A stretch of DNA of 64,000 nucleotides from SAR92 clade bacterium H455 (GTDB taxonomy: Bacteria; Pseudomonadota; Gammaproteobacteria; Pseudomonadales; Porticoccaceae): positions 1,550,001 through 1,614,000 of the forward strand of contig CP103416.1 in the NCBI GenBank assembly GCA_024802545.1, read 5' to 3'. The translations under genes were made by a program, and so were the position numbers. The notes beneath the pieces were generated by a model. It made no database searches. It saw nothing but the letters and a program-made list of their open reading frames with translations, and was not told the origin of the DNA. Positions 35,194 through 47,206 of this stretch are shown in pieces. Within the stretch, counting starts at the first letter, position 1. The number at the start of each line of letters is the position of its first letter.

Positions 35194-36966
35194 ATGGCTA
35201 ACATTAGAACAATGACATTTGACGCCGTAATTGTCGGCGGCGGTGGATCAGGAATGCGCGCTGCGCTGCAGTTGGCGCAGTCAGGATACAAAACAGCAGT
35301 AATCACCAAGGTATTTCCAACTCGCTCGCACACTGTATCCGCCCAGGGCGGTATCACCTGTGCAATTGCCAGTGATGATCCCAATGATCAGTGGCAGTGG
35401 CATATGTATGACACCATTAAAGGCGCTGACTTTATTGGCGATCAGGAAGCGATTGAATATATGTGCCAAACCGGCCCGGAAGCGATTTTTGAGCTCGAGC
35501 ACATGGGTCTGCCATTTTCACGCACCGAAGAAGGGCGCATCTATCAGCGTCCCTTTGGCGGTCAGTCGAAAGACTTTGGCAAAGGCGGTCAGGCTGCTCG
35601 CACCTGTGCTGCAGCGGACCGTACAGGTCACGCACTGCTGCACACGCTGTATCAGGGCAACCTGAAAAACGAGACAACTTTTTTAAATGAATGGTTTGCC
35701 GTCGATATAGTTAAGAACTCAGACAACGCAGTAGTCGGTGTCGTGGCGCTTAATATTGAAACTGGCGAAACTGTTTATGTTAAGTCCAAGGCCACTGTAT
35801 TTGCCACTGGCGGAGCAGGGCGTATTTATGCCTCTACGACTAATGCACACATCTGTACTGGCGACGGAATTGGCATGGCGCTGCGCGCTGGCTTCCCGGT
35901 TCAAGACATTGAGATGTGGCAGTTCCACCCCACCGGTATTCACGGTGCTGGAACTCTGGTAACCGAAGGTTGTCGTGGTGAAGGTGGTTATCTGGTAAAT
36001 AAGGATGGCGAGCGCTTTATGGAGCGCTATGCACCCAATGCCAAAGATCTTGCCGGTCGCGATGTGGTTGCGCGCTCTATGGTTCTGGAGATTCTCGAAG
36101 GTCGCGGCTGTGGTCCAGATGGCGATCATGTCTATCTCAAGCTCGATCATCTGGGTGAAGAAACCCTAAACGCCAAGTTGCCGGGTATTCTTGAATTGTC
36201 ACGTACATTTGCCCATGCGGATCCGGTTAAAGAGCCGATTCCTGTGGTACCTACCTGCCACTATATGATGGGCGGGATTCCCACTAACGTTAACGGCCAG
36301 GCACTGACTGTAGACGGCGAGGGCAACGACCAAGTGATTGAAGGCTTTTACGCCTGTGGCGAAGCAGCCTGTGTTTCGGTTCACGGTGCCAACCGTCTGG
36401 GTGGCAACTCGCTACTTGATCTGGTGGTATTTGGTCGCGCCTCAGGTATGTTTATTGAGCAGCAACTGCGTGAAGGCATAGATCTTAAGGATGCCAGCGA
36501 AGCAGATATTGAAGCGGCTATGGCCGGGTTGAATGACCTCAATGATTCCACCGGTGGCGAGAATGCCTCAGTGTTACGCGCTGAGTTGCAGACTATTATG
36601 CAAAATTACTTTGGCGTCTTCCGTCGCGGTGACTTTATGCAGGAAGGTATTGCCAAGCTCGCGGCGCTGCGTCCACGGATCAAAAATGTTGCCCTGGGCG
36701 ATAAAAGCAATGCTTTCAATACATCGCGTATCGAGGCGCTGGAGCTGCAAAATCTATTTGAAGTGGCTGAAGCAACAGCAATTACTGCTGAAGCGCGCAC
36801 CGAAAGCCGCGGCGCTCACGCCCGCGAAGACTTTCAAGAGCGCGATGATGTTAACTGGTTGTGTCACTCACTGTTCTTCCCCGCAGATAAGCGAGTGGGC
36901 AAGCGCGGTGTCAACTTCAACCTGAAGACACGCGAAGCTTTTGAACCTCAAATTCGTACCTATTAA
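35194..36966 (+). CDS. sdhA: Succinate dehydrogenase flavoprotein
   Basis: A 590-aa FAD subunit of complex II that oxidises succinate to fumarate. FAD-binding [17 protein letters not shown] near the N-terminus, the flavin-linking His in [11 protein letters not shown], the active-site segment [21 protein letters not shown], and [19 protein letters not shown] are all present. The C-terminus [12 protein letters not shown] and [16 protein letters not shown] is typical. Ribosome site GGGGA lies within the end of sdhD. Confidence 0.97.
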   Translation: MANIRTMTFDAVIVGGGGSGMRAALQLAQSGYKTAVITKVFPTRSHTVSAQGGITCAIASDDPNDQWQWHMYDTIKGADFIGDQEAIEYMCQTGPEAIFELEHMGLPFSRTEEGRIYQRPFGGQSKDFGKGGQAARTCAAADRTGHALLHTLYQGNLKNETTFLNEWFAVDIVKNSDNAVVGVVALNIETGETVYVKSKATVFATGGAGRIYASTTNAHICTGDGIGMALRAGFPVQDIEMWQFHPTGIHGAGTLVTEGCRGEGGYLVNKDGERFMERYAPNAKDLAGRDVVARSMVLEILEGRGCGPDGDHVYLKLDHLGEETLNAKLPGILELSRTFAHADPVKEPIPVVPTCHYMMGGIPTNVNGQALTVDGEGNDQVIEGFYACGEAACVSVHGANRLGGNSLLDLVVFGRASGMFIEQQLREGIDLKDASEADIEAAMAGLNDLNDSTGGENASVLRAELQTIMQNYFGVFRRGDFMQEGIAKLAALRPRIKNVALGDKSNAFNTSRIEALELQNLFEVAEATAITAEARTESRGAHAREDFQERDDVNWLCHSLFFPADKRVGKRGVNFNLKTREAFEPQIRTY

Positions 36967-36982
36967 CAGGGGCTGACAAATA

Positions 36983-37687
36983 ATGTTGAATGTAAGTATT
37001 TATCGCTATAACCCGGAAGTTGACTCTGAGCCTTATATGCAGGACTTTGAGTTCGACACTCAGGGCAAAGATATTATGGTCTTGGATGTGCTTGAGAAAC
37101 TCAAGATTGAAGATCCCACTCTGGTCTTCCGTCGCTCATGTCGCGAAGGCGTCTGTGGTTCCGACGGCATGAATATCTCCGGTAAAAATGGACTGGCCTG
37201 TGTTACGCCGCTGTCTTCAGCTGTGAAAAAAAACAAGCTGGTAATTCGTCCGCTGCCTGGCTTGCCGGTGATTCGCGATCTGGTTATCGATATGAGCCAG
37301 TTCTATGCTCAGTATGAGAAAATTCAGCCCTACATGATTAACGATACGCCGGCACCGGCTATTGAGCGTTTGCAGTCTCAAGAAGAGCGTGCAAAGTTAG
37401 ATGGACTCTATGAGTGCATTCTCTGTGCTTGCTGTTCAACAGCCTGTCCTTCGTTTTGGTGGAACCCGGATAAGTTTATCGGTCCATCTGGTCTGTTGCA
37501 GGCTTATCGTTTTCTGGCAGACAGTCGTGACACTGCTACTGAAGCGCGTCTGTCTAACCTTGATGATCCGTTCAGCGTTTTCCGCTGCCATGGCATCATG
37601 AACTGTGTTCAGGTTTGTCCGAAAGGCCTAAACCCGACGAAAGCTATTGGTCATATTCGCGATATGTTGATCAGAACAGCGACTTAA
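36983..37687 (+). CDS. sdhB: Succinate dehydrogenase iron-sulfur protein
   Basis: A 234-aa electron-transfer subunit. An N-terminal plant-ferredoxin domain with the 2Fe-2S cysteines in CREGVCGSDGMNISGKNGLAC is followed by the 4Fe-4S motif CILCACCSTACPSFWWN and the 3Fe-4S cysteines in FRCHGIMNCVQVCPKGLNP. Last gene of sdhCDAB; a terminator follows before sucA. Confidence 0.97.
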   Translation: MLNVSIYRYNPEVDSEPYMQDFEFDTQGKDIMVLDVLEKLKIEDPTLVFRRSCREGVCGSDGMNISGKNGLACVTPLSSAVKKNKLVIRPLPGLPVIRDLVIDMSQFYAQYEKIQPYMINDTPAPAIERLQSQEERAKLDGLYECILCACCSTACPSFWWNPDKFIGPSGLLQAYRFLADSRDTATEARLSNLDDPFSVFRCHGIMNCVQVCPKGLNPTKAIGHIRDMLIRTAT

Positions 37688-37735
37688 GTTGTAAATACTC
37701 CCGAATAGAAGGGTGATAGGTATTTGCTTTACTTT

Positions 37736-37760
37736 AACGGCCAGTTTTTACTGGCCGTTT
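37736..37760 (+). terminator. Terminator between sdhB and sucA
   Basis: AACGGCCAG and CTGGCCGTT form a 9-bp stem with a 6-nt T-rich loop, ending in TTT. It should separate or attenuate sdhCDAB from the sucAB-lpd-sucCD genes. Confidence 0.75.
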
Positions 37761-37831
37761 CTGCATTAGAGGTTTAGAATACCGGCCATTAAATTTCAAT
37801 AACTCGATCACCTGAAAGGGGAATAATAGTA

Positions 37832-40669
37832 ATGCCTGAGGGCCCTATGGAGCACTTTCTTCGCTCCTCTCACTTTTCCGGTGGTAACGCTGCTTACATA
37901 GAAGATCTCTACGATACTTACCTTCACGATCGCAATGCGGTTCCGGAGCAGTGGAGTAGCTTTTTCGATACCTTGCCGCGCACTAATGGCAGTACCGCAC
38001 CCGATATTTCCCATGCCACTATAGTTCAGCACTTTGAGTTGCTCGGTCGCCGTCAAGCGCGCCCGACGCCAGCTCCAGGCTCCGGTGGTATTCACCTTGA
38101 GCACGAGCGCAAGCAAGTTAAAGTTGTTCAGTTAATCAGCTCCTACCGCTTTCGCGGGCATCAAAAGGCCAACCTCGATCCCCTGGGATTGATGGTTCGC
38201 GAGCATGTGCCCGACTTGGATCTGCATTTTCACGGCCTCACAGACGCTGACTTGGATACCACATTCCAGACTGGCCCGCTGTACTTTGGCAAGCAAGAAG
38301 CGACATTGCGTGAAATAGTTGAATCCTTAGAGGAGACTTACTGTGGCTCCCTTGGCGCCGAGTTTATGCACATCACCTCTTTTTCCGAAAAGCAGTGGCT
38401 GGCCCAGCGCTTTGAAAGTGTGCGCTCCAAGCCTACCTACGGTGACGAGGCGCGAGTTGATGTACTCAACCGTCTAACCGCTGCTGAAGGTCTGGAAAAG
38501 CATCTTGACTCAAAATATCCCGGCACCAAGCGCTTTGGTCTCGAGGGTGGCGAAAGTCTTATTCCTCTGCTCGATTGCCTGGTGCGTCGCGCCGGTGAGT
38601 ATGGCGGCAAAGAAATTGTTATGGCCATGGCCCATCGCGGTCGCCTTAACGTGCTGGTGAATATTCTCGGCAAAAATCCCGCAGAACTGTTTGAAGAATT
38701 TGAAGGCAAGCGTCTGGTCAATACCTCAGGGGATGTGAAATATCACCAGGGCTTTTCATCCAATGTGATGACACCCGGTGGTGAAGTACACATGGCGCTG
38801 GGCTTTAATCCCTCGCACCTCGAGATATCCTGCCCCGTTGTGGTCGGCTCTGGCCGCGCCCGTCAAGATCGCCGTGAGGACAAAACCGGTGAGAAAGTAG
38901 TACCCATTCTGATGCACGGTGATGCAGCATTTGCTGGTCAGGGTGTGGTTATGGAAACTTTTCAGCTATCCCAGACCCGTGCCTACAAGACTGGCGGCAC
39001 GATTCATATTGTGATCAACAATCAGGTCGGCTTTACCACTAGTCGTCAGGAAGATGCTCGTTCAACGGAATACTGTACCGATATTGCCAAGATGGTTCAG
39101 GCGCCGATTCTCCATGTCAATGGCGATAACCCAGACGCGGTGATGTTCGCGGCCATGCTGGCCACTGACTACCGCTATGAGTTTGGTAAAGATGTGGTTA
39201 TCGATTTGGTCTGTTACCGCCGTCGCGGTCATAACGAAACCGATGAGCCGTCTTCGACTCAGCCATTGATGTATGACGTGATTCGCAAGCACTCAACCAC
39301 TCGTGAGCTGTACTCGCAGAAGCTGGTTTCTGAAGGTGTGGTTACCCAAGATCAAGCCAATGAAATGTCCAACGATTATCGCTCTCAATTAGATAAGGGC
39401 GAGTTTGTCGTCCACAATCTGGTTCGCGAGCCGGACACTAGCTTGTTTGTCGACTGGGAGCCCTACCTCGGCCACGACTGGCGCACCCCGGCCAATACTG
39501 GTTTGGAGCTCAAAGACCTGCAGTCTGTCGCCGCCAAGATTATCGATATTCCCGATGGTATAAAAGTACAGCGCCAGGTCAGCAAAATTTACGATGATCG
39601 CCGCAAGATGGCCGGTGGCGCACTGCCGCTGAACTGGGGCATGGCTGAATTGCTTGCCTACGGTACGCTGTTGGAGGAGGGGTATCCGATCCGCTTTACC
39701 GGCCAGGATGTTCGCCGCGGTACATTCTCCCATCGCCACGCAGTAGTGTTTAACCAGAAAGATGGTGAGGCCTATTTGCCTCTTGCCCATCTTTCCGACG
39801 ATCAGCCGAAGTTCGATATCTATGACTCGGTATTATCTGAAGAAGCGGTACTGGCCTTTGAATATGGCTACGCCACTACAGCACCTAAGGGTTTGATTAT
39901 CTGGGAAGCGCAGTTTGGTGATTTTGCCAATGGCGCACAGGTGGTTATCGATCAGTTTATCGCCAGTGGCGAGCACAAGTGGGGTCGTCTCTCTGGTCTG
40001 ACTATGCTGCTGCCTCACGGCTTTGAAGGGCAGGGTCCAGAGCACTCCTCTGCACGCCTCGAGCGCTTCCTGCAACTCTGTGCTGAGCACAATATGCAGG
40101 TGGTGAACCCCACGACCCCAGCACAGATATTCCATCTGCTGCGCCGCCAAGCGATTCGTCCCATGCGTCGTCCGCTGATTATTATGAGTCCCAAGTGGAT
40201 TCTGCGTCACAAGCTTGCAACGTCTTCCCTGGAAGAGTTGGCCGGTGGTAAGTTCTTGGATGTGATTGCGGAGAAAGAGCTGAATGCGGAAAAGGTTACT
40301 CGCCTGGTGCTCTGCTCCGGCAAGGTTTACTACCACCTGCTAGAAGAGCGTATAGCACGCGGCATAGACAACATTGCTCTGGTACGCATTGAGCAGCTGT
40401 ATCCCTTCCCAGATATCGAGTTGGAAGAGGTATTGAAACCCTATACTAAGCTTAAAGATGTTATCTGGTGTCAGGAAGAGCCGATGAATCAGGGCGCCTG
40501 GTATAGCAGTCAGCACCATATGCGTCATGTGCTGCAGGGTATAGATCCAATGCTCCACCTGCGTTATGTAGGTCGTGCCAGCTCGGCTGCACCGGCTTGT
40601 GGTTATATGTCTGCGCACTTGGAAGAACAAAAACAATTTATTGATGAAGCTCTCGCGCCAGACGCGTAG
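37832..40669 (+). CDS. sucA: 2-oxoglutarate dehydrogenase E1
   Basis: A 945-aa thiamine-diphosphate enzyme decarboxylating 2-oxoglutarate. The N-terminal E2-interaction helix SSHFSGGNAAYIEDLYDTYL, the active-site His in YRFRGHQKANLD, MAMAHRGRLNVLVN, the ThDP-motif GDAAFAGQGVVMETFQLS...NNQVGFTTS, and the transketolase-like C-terminal half (GQDVRRGTFSHRHAV) are all present. GGGGAA precedes the ATG. It is the first gene of sucAB-lpdA-sucCD. Confidence 0.97.
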   Translation: MPEGPMEHFLRSSHFSGGNAAYIEDLYDTYLHDRNAVPEQWSSFFDTLPRTNGSTAPDISHATIVQHFELLGRRQARPTPAPGSGGIHLEHERKQVKVVQLISSYRFRGHQKANLDPLGLMVREHVPDLDLHFHGLTDADLDTTFQTGPLYFGKQEATLREIVESLEETYCGSLGAEFMHITSFSEKQWLAQRFESVRSKPTYGDEARVDVLNRLTAAEGLEKHLDSKYPGTKRFGLEGGESLIPLLDCLVRRAGEYGGKEIVMAMAHRGRLNVLVNILGKNPAELFEEFEGKRLVNTSGDVKYHQGFSSNVMTPGGEVHMALGFNPSHLEISCPVVVGSGRARQDRREDKTGEKVVPILMHGDAAFAGQGVVMETFQLSQTRAYKTGGTIHIVINNQVGFTTSRQEDARSTEYCTDIAKMVQAPILHVNGDNPDAVMFAAMLATDYRYEFGKDVVIDLVCYRRRGHNETDEPSSTQPLMYDVIRKHSTTRELYSQKLVSEGVVTQDQANEMSNDYRSQLDKGEFVVHNLVREPDTSLFVDWEPYLGHDWRTPANTGLELKDLQSVAAKIIDIPDGIKVQRQVSKIYDDRRKMAGGALPLNWGMAELLAYGTLLEEGYPIRFTGQDVRRGTFSHRHAVVFNQKDGEAYLPLAHLSDDQPKFDIYDSVLSEEAVLAFEYGYATTAPKGLIIWEAQFGDFANGAQVVIDQFIASGEHKWGRLSGLTMLLPHGFEGQGPEHSSARLERFLQLCAEHNMQVVNPTTPAQIFHLLRRQAIRPMRRPLIIMSPKWILRHKLATSSLEELAGGKFLDVIAEKELNAEKVTRLVLCSGKVYYHLLEERIARGIDNIALVRIEQLYPFPDIELEEVLKPYTKLKDVIWCQEEPMNQGAWYSSQHHMRHVLQGIDPMLHLRYVGRASSAAPACGYMSAHLEEQKQFIDEALAPDA

Positions 40670-40726
40670 AGAGACTTACATAAAAAAAGACTCGTAAAAA
40701 CGACTCGTAACATAGGAAAAAATTAG

Positions 40727-43395
<2,669 letters not shown>

Positions 43396-43411
43396 ATCGC
43401 AGCAATCATTA

Positions 43412-43468
43412 AACGAAGTTGCTAGTTACTTTTTGAAATCCAGTAACTACGCGCTTCGTTGTTTTATT
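43412..43468 (+). promoter_or_regulatory. Two-tier hairpin between lpdA and sucC
   Basis: An outer stem AACGAAG/CTTCGTT and an inner stem TAGTTACT/AGTAACTA are separated by a 4x4 internal loop and enclose an 11-nt loop, followed by GTTTTATT. It looks like a weak terminator or processing site that could set the sucCD:sucAB-lpd ratio. Confidence 0.55.
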
Positions 43469-43496
43469 CATAGAAAAAATTAACGGGAACCAAAGT

Positions 43497-44663
43497 ATGA
43501 ACCTGCATGAATATCAGGGTAAGCAGCTGTTTGCCGAATATGGATTGCCAGTGTCGAAGGGCATTGCCGCAGAAACTGTAGCTGAAGCTGTAGCTGCTGC
43601 GGACGTCATTGGTGGTGATAAGTGGGTCGTCAAGGCTCAGGTCCACGCCGGTGGTCGCGGCAAAGCGGGCGGCGTAAAGCTGGTTAGCTCTAAAGCCGAG
43701 ATCGAAGCGTTTTCTGAGCAGTGGTTAGGTAAAAACCTAGTCACCTATCAAACTGATGCCAAAGGCCAGCCGGTGAGCCGCATTCTGGTAGAGACTTGCA
43801 CTGAGATTGACCAAGAGCTGTATTTGGGCGCTGTGGTTGATCGTGGTTCGCGCCGCATTATCTTTATGGCCTCCACCGAAGGCGGTGTTGAGATCGAGAA
43901 AGTGGCGGAAGAGACTCCAGAAAAAATTCTTAAAGCGATTATTGATCCGGTTACTGGCGCGCAGCCATACCAGGGTCGTGATCTGGCCTTTAAACTGGGT
44001 CTCAAAGGCGTTCAGATTAAGCAATTTGTACAGATCTTTATGGGGCTGGCTAAGCTGTTTAAAGAGAAAGACCTTGAGCTCTTAGAAGTTAACCCACTGG
44101 TTATCACTGACGAAGGCAATCTCCACTGCCTAGATGCCAAAGTGATTGTCGATGGCAATGCTATGTACCGTCAGCCAGCCATTAAAGAGATGCACGATCC
44201 CTCACAGGAAGATGCTCGTGAAGCTCATGCTGCTTCTTTTGAGCTGAACTATGTTGCCCTCGACGGCAATATTGGTTGCATGGTCAATGGTGCTGGTCTG
44301 GCCATGGGTACTATGGACATAGTGCATCTGCACGGCGGTTCGCCAGCTAACTTCCTCGATGTAGGCGGCGGCGCGACCAAAGAACGTGTAGTTGAGGCGT
44401 TTAAAATTATTCTCTCGGATGCCAATGTTAAAGCGGTGCTGATCAATATTTTCGGCGGCATAGTCCGTTGTGATCTGATTGCTGACGGCGTGATTGGCGC
44501 GGTTGAAGAAGTTGGCGTTAAGATTCCAGTGGTTGTGCGTCTGGAAGGTAACAATGCCGAGTTGGGAACTAAGAAGCTAGCCGAGTCCGGTCTGGCAATT
44601 ATTGCAGCAACCAGTCTGACTGATGCGGCACAGCAAGTTGTTAAAGCTGCGGAGGCTAACTAA
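43497..44663 (+). CDS. sucC: Succinyl-CoA synthetase beta subunit
   Basis: A 388-aa ATP-grasp subunit that produces ATP or GTP from succinyl-CoA. Starts [16 protein letters not shown], with [18 protein letters not shown] in the nucleotide site and LEVNPLVIT; the C-terminal [20 protein letters not shown] block ([16 protein letters not shown] here) is intact. GGGAACC lies before the ATG. The next gene starts one base after its stop. Confidence 0.97.
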   Translation: MNLHEYQGKQLFAEYGLPVSKGIAAETVAEAVAAADVIGGDKWVVKAQVHAGGRGKAGGVKLVSSKAEIEAFSEQWLGKNLVTYQTDAKGQPVSRILVETCTEIDQELYLGAVVDRGSRRIIFMASTEGGVEIEKVAEETPEKILKAIIDPVTGAQPYQGRDLAFKLGLKGVQIKQFVQIFMGLAKLFKEKDLELLEVNPLVITDEGNLHCLDAKVIVDGNAMYRQPAIKEMHDPSQEDAREAHAASFELNYVALDGNIGCMVNGAGLAMGTMDIVHLHGGSPANFLDVGGGATKERVVEAFKIILSDANVKAVLINIFGGIVRCDLIADGVIGAVEEVGVKIPVVVRLEGNNAELGTKKLAESGLAIIAATSLTDAAQQVVKAAEAN

Positions 44664-45536
44664 ATGTCTATCTTAATTAATCGTGACACTAAAGTTATCT
44701 GCCAGGGTTTTACCGGTGGGCAGGGCACTTTTCATTCCGAGCAAGCGATCGAATACGGCACAAAAATGGTCGGTGGTGTAACCCCTGGCAAAGGTGGAAC
44801 TACTCACCTTGGACTGCCAGTATTTAATACGGTTGCTGAAGCTGTTGAAGTAACTGGCGCAGAAGCCTCAGTTATCTATGTACCTGCTCCATTTTGTAAA
44901 GACTCTATTCTTGAAGCCGCTTACTCAGGCCTTAAATTAGTTGTTTGTATCACTGAAGGCGTTCCGACTCAGGACATGCTTGACTGTAAAGTAGTTTGCG
45001 ATAGCTTGGGTGTTCGTCTGATCGGTCCTAACTGCCCGGGTGTTATCACTCCAGGGGAGTGCAAGATCGGCATTATGCCAGGTCATATTCACTTGCCAGG
45101 CAAGGTCGGAATCGTTTCTCGCTCTGGCACGTTGACTTATGAAGCTGTTAAGCAGACTACTGACTACGGTTTTGGTCAGTCTACTTGTGTGGGTATTGGT
45201 GGCGATCCGATTCCTGGATCAAGCTTCATTGATATTCTGGCACTGTTTGAGAAAGATCCAGCAACCGAAGCCATTGTAATGATTGGCGAGATTGGCGGAA
45301 CTGCAGAGGAAGAAGCTGCTGCTTATATCAAAGCCAATGTAACCAAGCCCGTTGTCTCTTACATTGCCGGTGTTACTGCACCTGAAGGCAAGCGTATGGG
45401 TCATGCCGGAGCGATTGTTTCCGGTGGTAAGGGTACTGCTGACGAGAAGTTTGCCGCGCTTGAAGACGCTGGTGTTAAGACTGTTCGTAGTCTGGCTGAT
45501 ATCGGTTCTGGCCTGAAAGAAATTACTGGTTGGTAG
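44664..45536 (+). CDS. sucD: Succinyl-CoA synthetase alpha subunit
   Basis: A 290-aa CoA-binding and ligase subunit. CoA site [36 protein letters not shown], and the phosphorylated active-site His in [17 protein letters not shown]. Coupled to sucC with no gap; its ribosome site GGAGG lies inside sucC. Last gene before a strong terminator. Confidence 0.97.
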   Translation: MSILINRDTKVICQGFTGGQGTFHSEQAIEYGTKMVGGVTPGKGGTTHLGLPVFNTVAEAVEVTGAEASVIYVPAPFCKDSILEAAYSGLKLVVCITEGVPTQDMLDCKVVCDSLGVRLIGPNCPGVITPGECKIGIMPGHIHLPGKVGIVSRSGTLTYEAVKQTTDYGFGQSTCVGIGGDPIPGSSFIDILALFEKDPATEAIVMIGEIGGTAEEEAAAYIKANVTKPVVSYIAGVTAPEGKRMGHAGAIVSGGKGTADEKFAALEDAGVKTVRSLADIGSGLKEITGW

Positions 45537-45554
45537 TTTCTTTTTTGGCAGTGT

Positions 45555-45583
45555 AAAAAAGCGGCCTTCGGGCCGCTTTTTTT
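45555..45583 (+). terminator. Intrinsic terminator of the suc operon
   Basis: AAAAAAGCGGCC-TTCG-GGCCGCTTTTTTT: a UUCG tetraloop on a G-C stem with a T-run. Confidence 0.95.
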
Positions 45584-45644
45584 ATGCCTGGCGGATTGTT
45601 GTCTTGGGGGCATAGCCTTTTATTGCCACCCCGGCTTGAAACTA

Positions 45645-45681
45645 CTGTCCCGACAGAGCGCAGCGACGAGGGATCTCGCTC
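45645..45681. repeat. Short palindromic repeat unit
   Basis: TGTCCCGACAGAGCGCAGCG then ACGAGGGATCTCGCTC, with GAGCG (45656-45660) inverted as CGCTC (45677-45681). It is a variant of the dispersed repeat class seen near 31.8 and 59.3 kb. Confidence 0.5.
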
Positions 45682-45714
45682 TTTGATTGGCGTCTAGGTT
45701 GGGTGCGCATAGCC

Positions 45715-45860
45715 CCTGGCCAAACCCTTGCGATCGGTCCCATGGGTATAATCATTTTCAGCGTTCGCGCAACTCGCTGACGCTCAGACACGCGCTCTCT
45801 TTTTCTAAAAATAATCATACCCATAAACGGGCCCCGATTGATCGCAAGGGTTTGGCCAGG
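45715..45860. repeat. 146-bp long inverted repeat
   Basis: Perfect 21-bp arms: 45715-45735 (CCTGGCCAAACCCTTGCGAT, C) and 45840-45860 in inverse. Inside, ATGGGTATAATCATTTT (45752-45768 region) pairs imperfectly with AAAATAATCATACCCAT, so the stem may extend to about 50 bp. The centre (45769-45807) is rich in short GCG-type palindromes. No transposase and no convincing reading frame. It could be a MITE-like element or a structured RNA. Confidence 0.8.
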
Positions 45861-45937
45861 AACTATCAGGGCTATTGCAGTAATACCATTTATGTCTGTC
45901 AGTTAGCCTGTTCTGAGGTTCTTAGCTCTCTCACATT

Positions 45938-46021
45938 GGTTCGAGATAACAGTGATTTGGTTTGAAATGACAGCGCTACGGTTTGAAGTGACAGCGTTAT
46001 GGTTCGAGGCGTCAGCGCCAA
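45938..46021 (+). repeat. Four 21-bp tandem repeats
   Basis: Units at 45938, 45959, 45980 and 46001, each 21 bp, with consensus GGTTTGAAATGACAGCGCTAC and 5 to 9 differences between units. A more degenerate fifth unit may start at 45917. The 21-bp period equals two DNA turns. The array lies about 100 bp upstream of the thioesterase pair. Confidence 0.8.
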
Positions 46022-46118
46022 GATCACAAAATCCAATCCCATAAAAAAACCGCATAGTTGTGAATCAATAGCTGCTAAACTCTCGAGCTAATTAAATCTA
46101 CCATAGAACAATAAAAAC

Positions 46119-46646
46119 ATGGCCTTTGATATGACAATGGCACTGGTTCGTCCAGCCCTCAAATATGCACTAGAGCGCAATGGCCATGGTGCCGCTCTCG
46201 GTTTCACTCTCGATAAACTCGAGCGCGGCGCAACCCACCTGACCTTTCCCTATCGCGAAGACCTAGTGGGTAATCCAATCACCGGTGTAGTTCATGGCGG
46301 CACTATTGTCAGCCTGCTAGACACCGCCTGTGGTTGCGCTGCAATGACCATTCAAAGAAAGCCCTCAGTCACTCCTACCATGGATCTGCGCCTCGATTAT
46401 ATGCGTCCAGCGCAGCCCTATAAACCAATCTATGTCGAAGCCAAGGTCTATCGCCAATCATCCAATGTGATTTTTTGTCGCGGTGTCGCTTGGCAGGACG
46501 ACAAAGAAAATCCCATCGCTCACTGTGTGGCGAACTTTATGAAGGTGGACTCCAAGAGCATTCAGTTTCGCAGCATTGCCTTAAAAAAGCTGCGCCATTT
46601 AATGCCTTGGCGTCAGGCCTCAGTCAACGATAGTGAGCAGAAGTAA
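46119..46646 (+). CDS. PaaI-type hotdog thioesterase
   Basis: A 175-aa single hotdog-fold protein. The segment NPITGVVHGGTIVSLLDTACGCAA contains the HGG-x-x-x-x-L-x-D motif of PaaI-like acyl-CoA thioesterases, followed by TPTMDLRLDYMRPA. A C-terminal basic tail (about 145-175) is extra. It is likely to hydrolyse aromatic or medium acyl-CoAs; the substrate is unknown. It overlaps the next, related gene by one base (TAATG), so both are translated together, perhaps as a heteromer. Confidence 0.87.
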   Translation: MAFDMTMALVRPALKYALERNGHGAALGFTLDKLERGATHLTFPYREDLVGNPITGVVHGGTIVSLLDTACGCAAMTIQRKPSVTPTMDLRLDYMRPAQPYKPIYVEAKVYRQSSNVIFCRGVAWQDDKENPIAHCVANFMKVDSKSIQFRSIALKKLRHLMPWRQASVNDSEQK

Positions 46647-47104
46647 TGGACAAGCACAACCAAGACGAATTACTTCTAGACTGGCAAGAACGCGTCGGCG
46701 CAGCGCGGCAAGAGCAAGACCCACAGTCACTGCTGGATATGATTCCCTACTCTGCCTTTATTGGTGCTCAAGCCAAGGTGGACGATCAACGTCTGCTCTA
46801 TTGGCTGGACAAGCGCGCCTCCAATATTGGCAATCCCTCGCTGCCAGCGATTCATGGTGGTGTGATCGGCGGTTTTCTCGAGCTGGCTGCGGCCATCGAA
46901 ATTATCTACAGCCTCAATGTCACCGATATGCCCAAGGTCGTGGATTTCTCCCTGGACTATTTACGTCCCGGTCGCTATAAGACCATTTATGCCAGTTGCG
47001 AGGTCATGCGTCAGGGTAAAAAACTGGTCAATGTCTCTGCCACAGCCTGGCAAGATGACGAGCAAACCCCCATTGCTACGGCGCGCTGTCACTTTCTGAT
47101 TTGA
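46646..47104 (+). CDS. Second PaaI-like hotdog thioesterase
   Basis: A 152-aa hotdog-fold protein, paralogous to the upstream gene. It has IHGGVIGGFLELAAAIEI, which keeps HGG but replaces the usual Asp by Glu in the helix, then KVVDFSLDYLRPGR. The changed residue and tight coupling suggest a division of labour with its neighbour. The N-terminal ~45 residues are helical and not part of the hotdog core. Confidence 0.85.
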   Translation: MDKHNQDELLLDWQERVGAARQEQDPQSLLDMIPYSAFIGAQAKVDDQRLLYWLDKRASNIGNPSLPAIHGGVIGGFLELAAAIEIIYSLNVTDMPKVVDFSLDYLRPGRYKTIYASCEVMRQGKKLVNVSATAWQDDEQTPIATARCHFLI

Positions 47105-47107
47105 GTG

Positions 47108-47135
47108 CTTGAAATCTCTTTCTCCGCCCCCATCT
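47108..47135 (+). promoter_or_regulatory. Sigma-32 (RpoH) heat-shock promoter of htpG
   Basis: CTTGAAA (47108-47114), 13 bp, then CCCCATCT (47128-47135): an exact fit to the E. coli sigma-32 consensus (CTTGAAA, 11-16 bp, CCCCATnT). It places the transcript start about 65 nt before the htpG ATG. Confidence 0.88.
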
Positions 47136-47206
47136 GATAGAGCAAGAAGGCTTTTCACATAGGAACAGCCCAAGTCATCAATATCAGTTCAGGAGATCAT
47201 CAGCAT

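Noticed and set aside
45687-45965. 92-aa frame across the long inverted repeat
   Set aside because: The sequence is repeat-derived; composition looks non-coding and no ribosome site is seen.
45938-46021. CRISPR array
   Set aside because: Units abut without spacers, and no cas gene is present.
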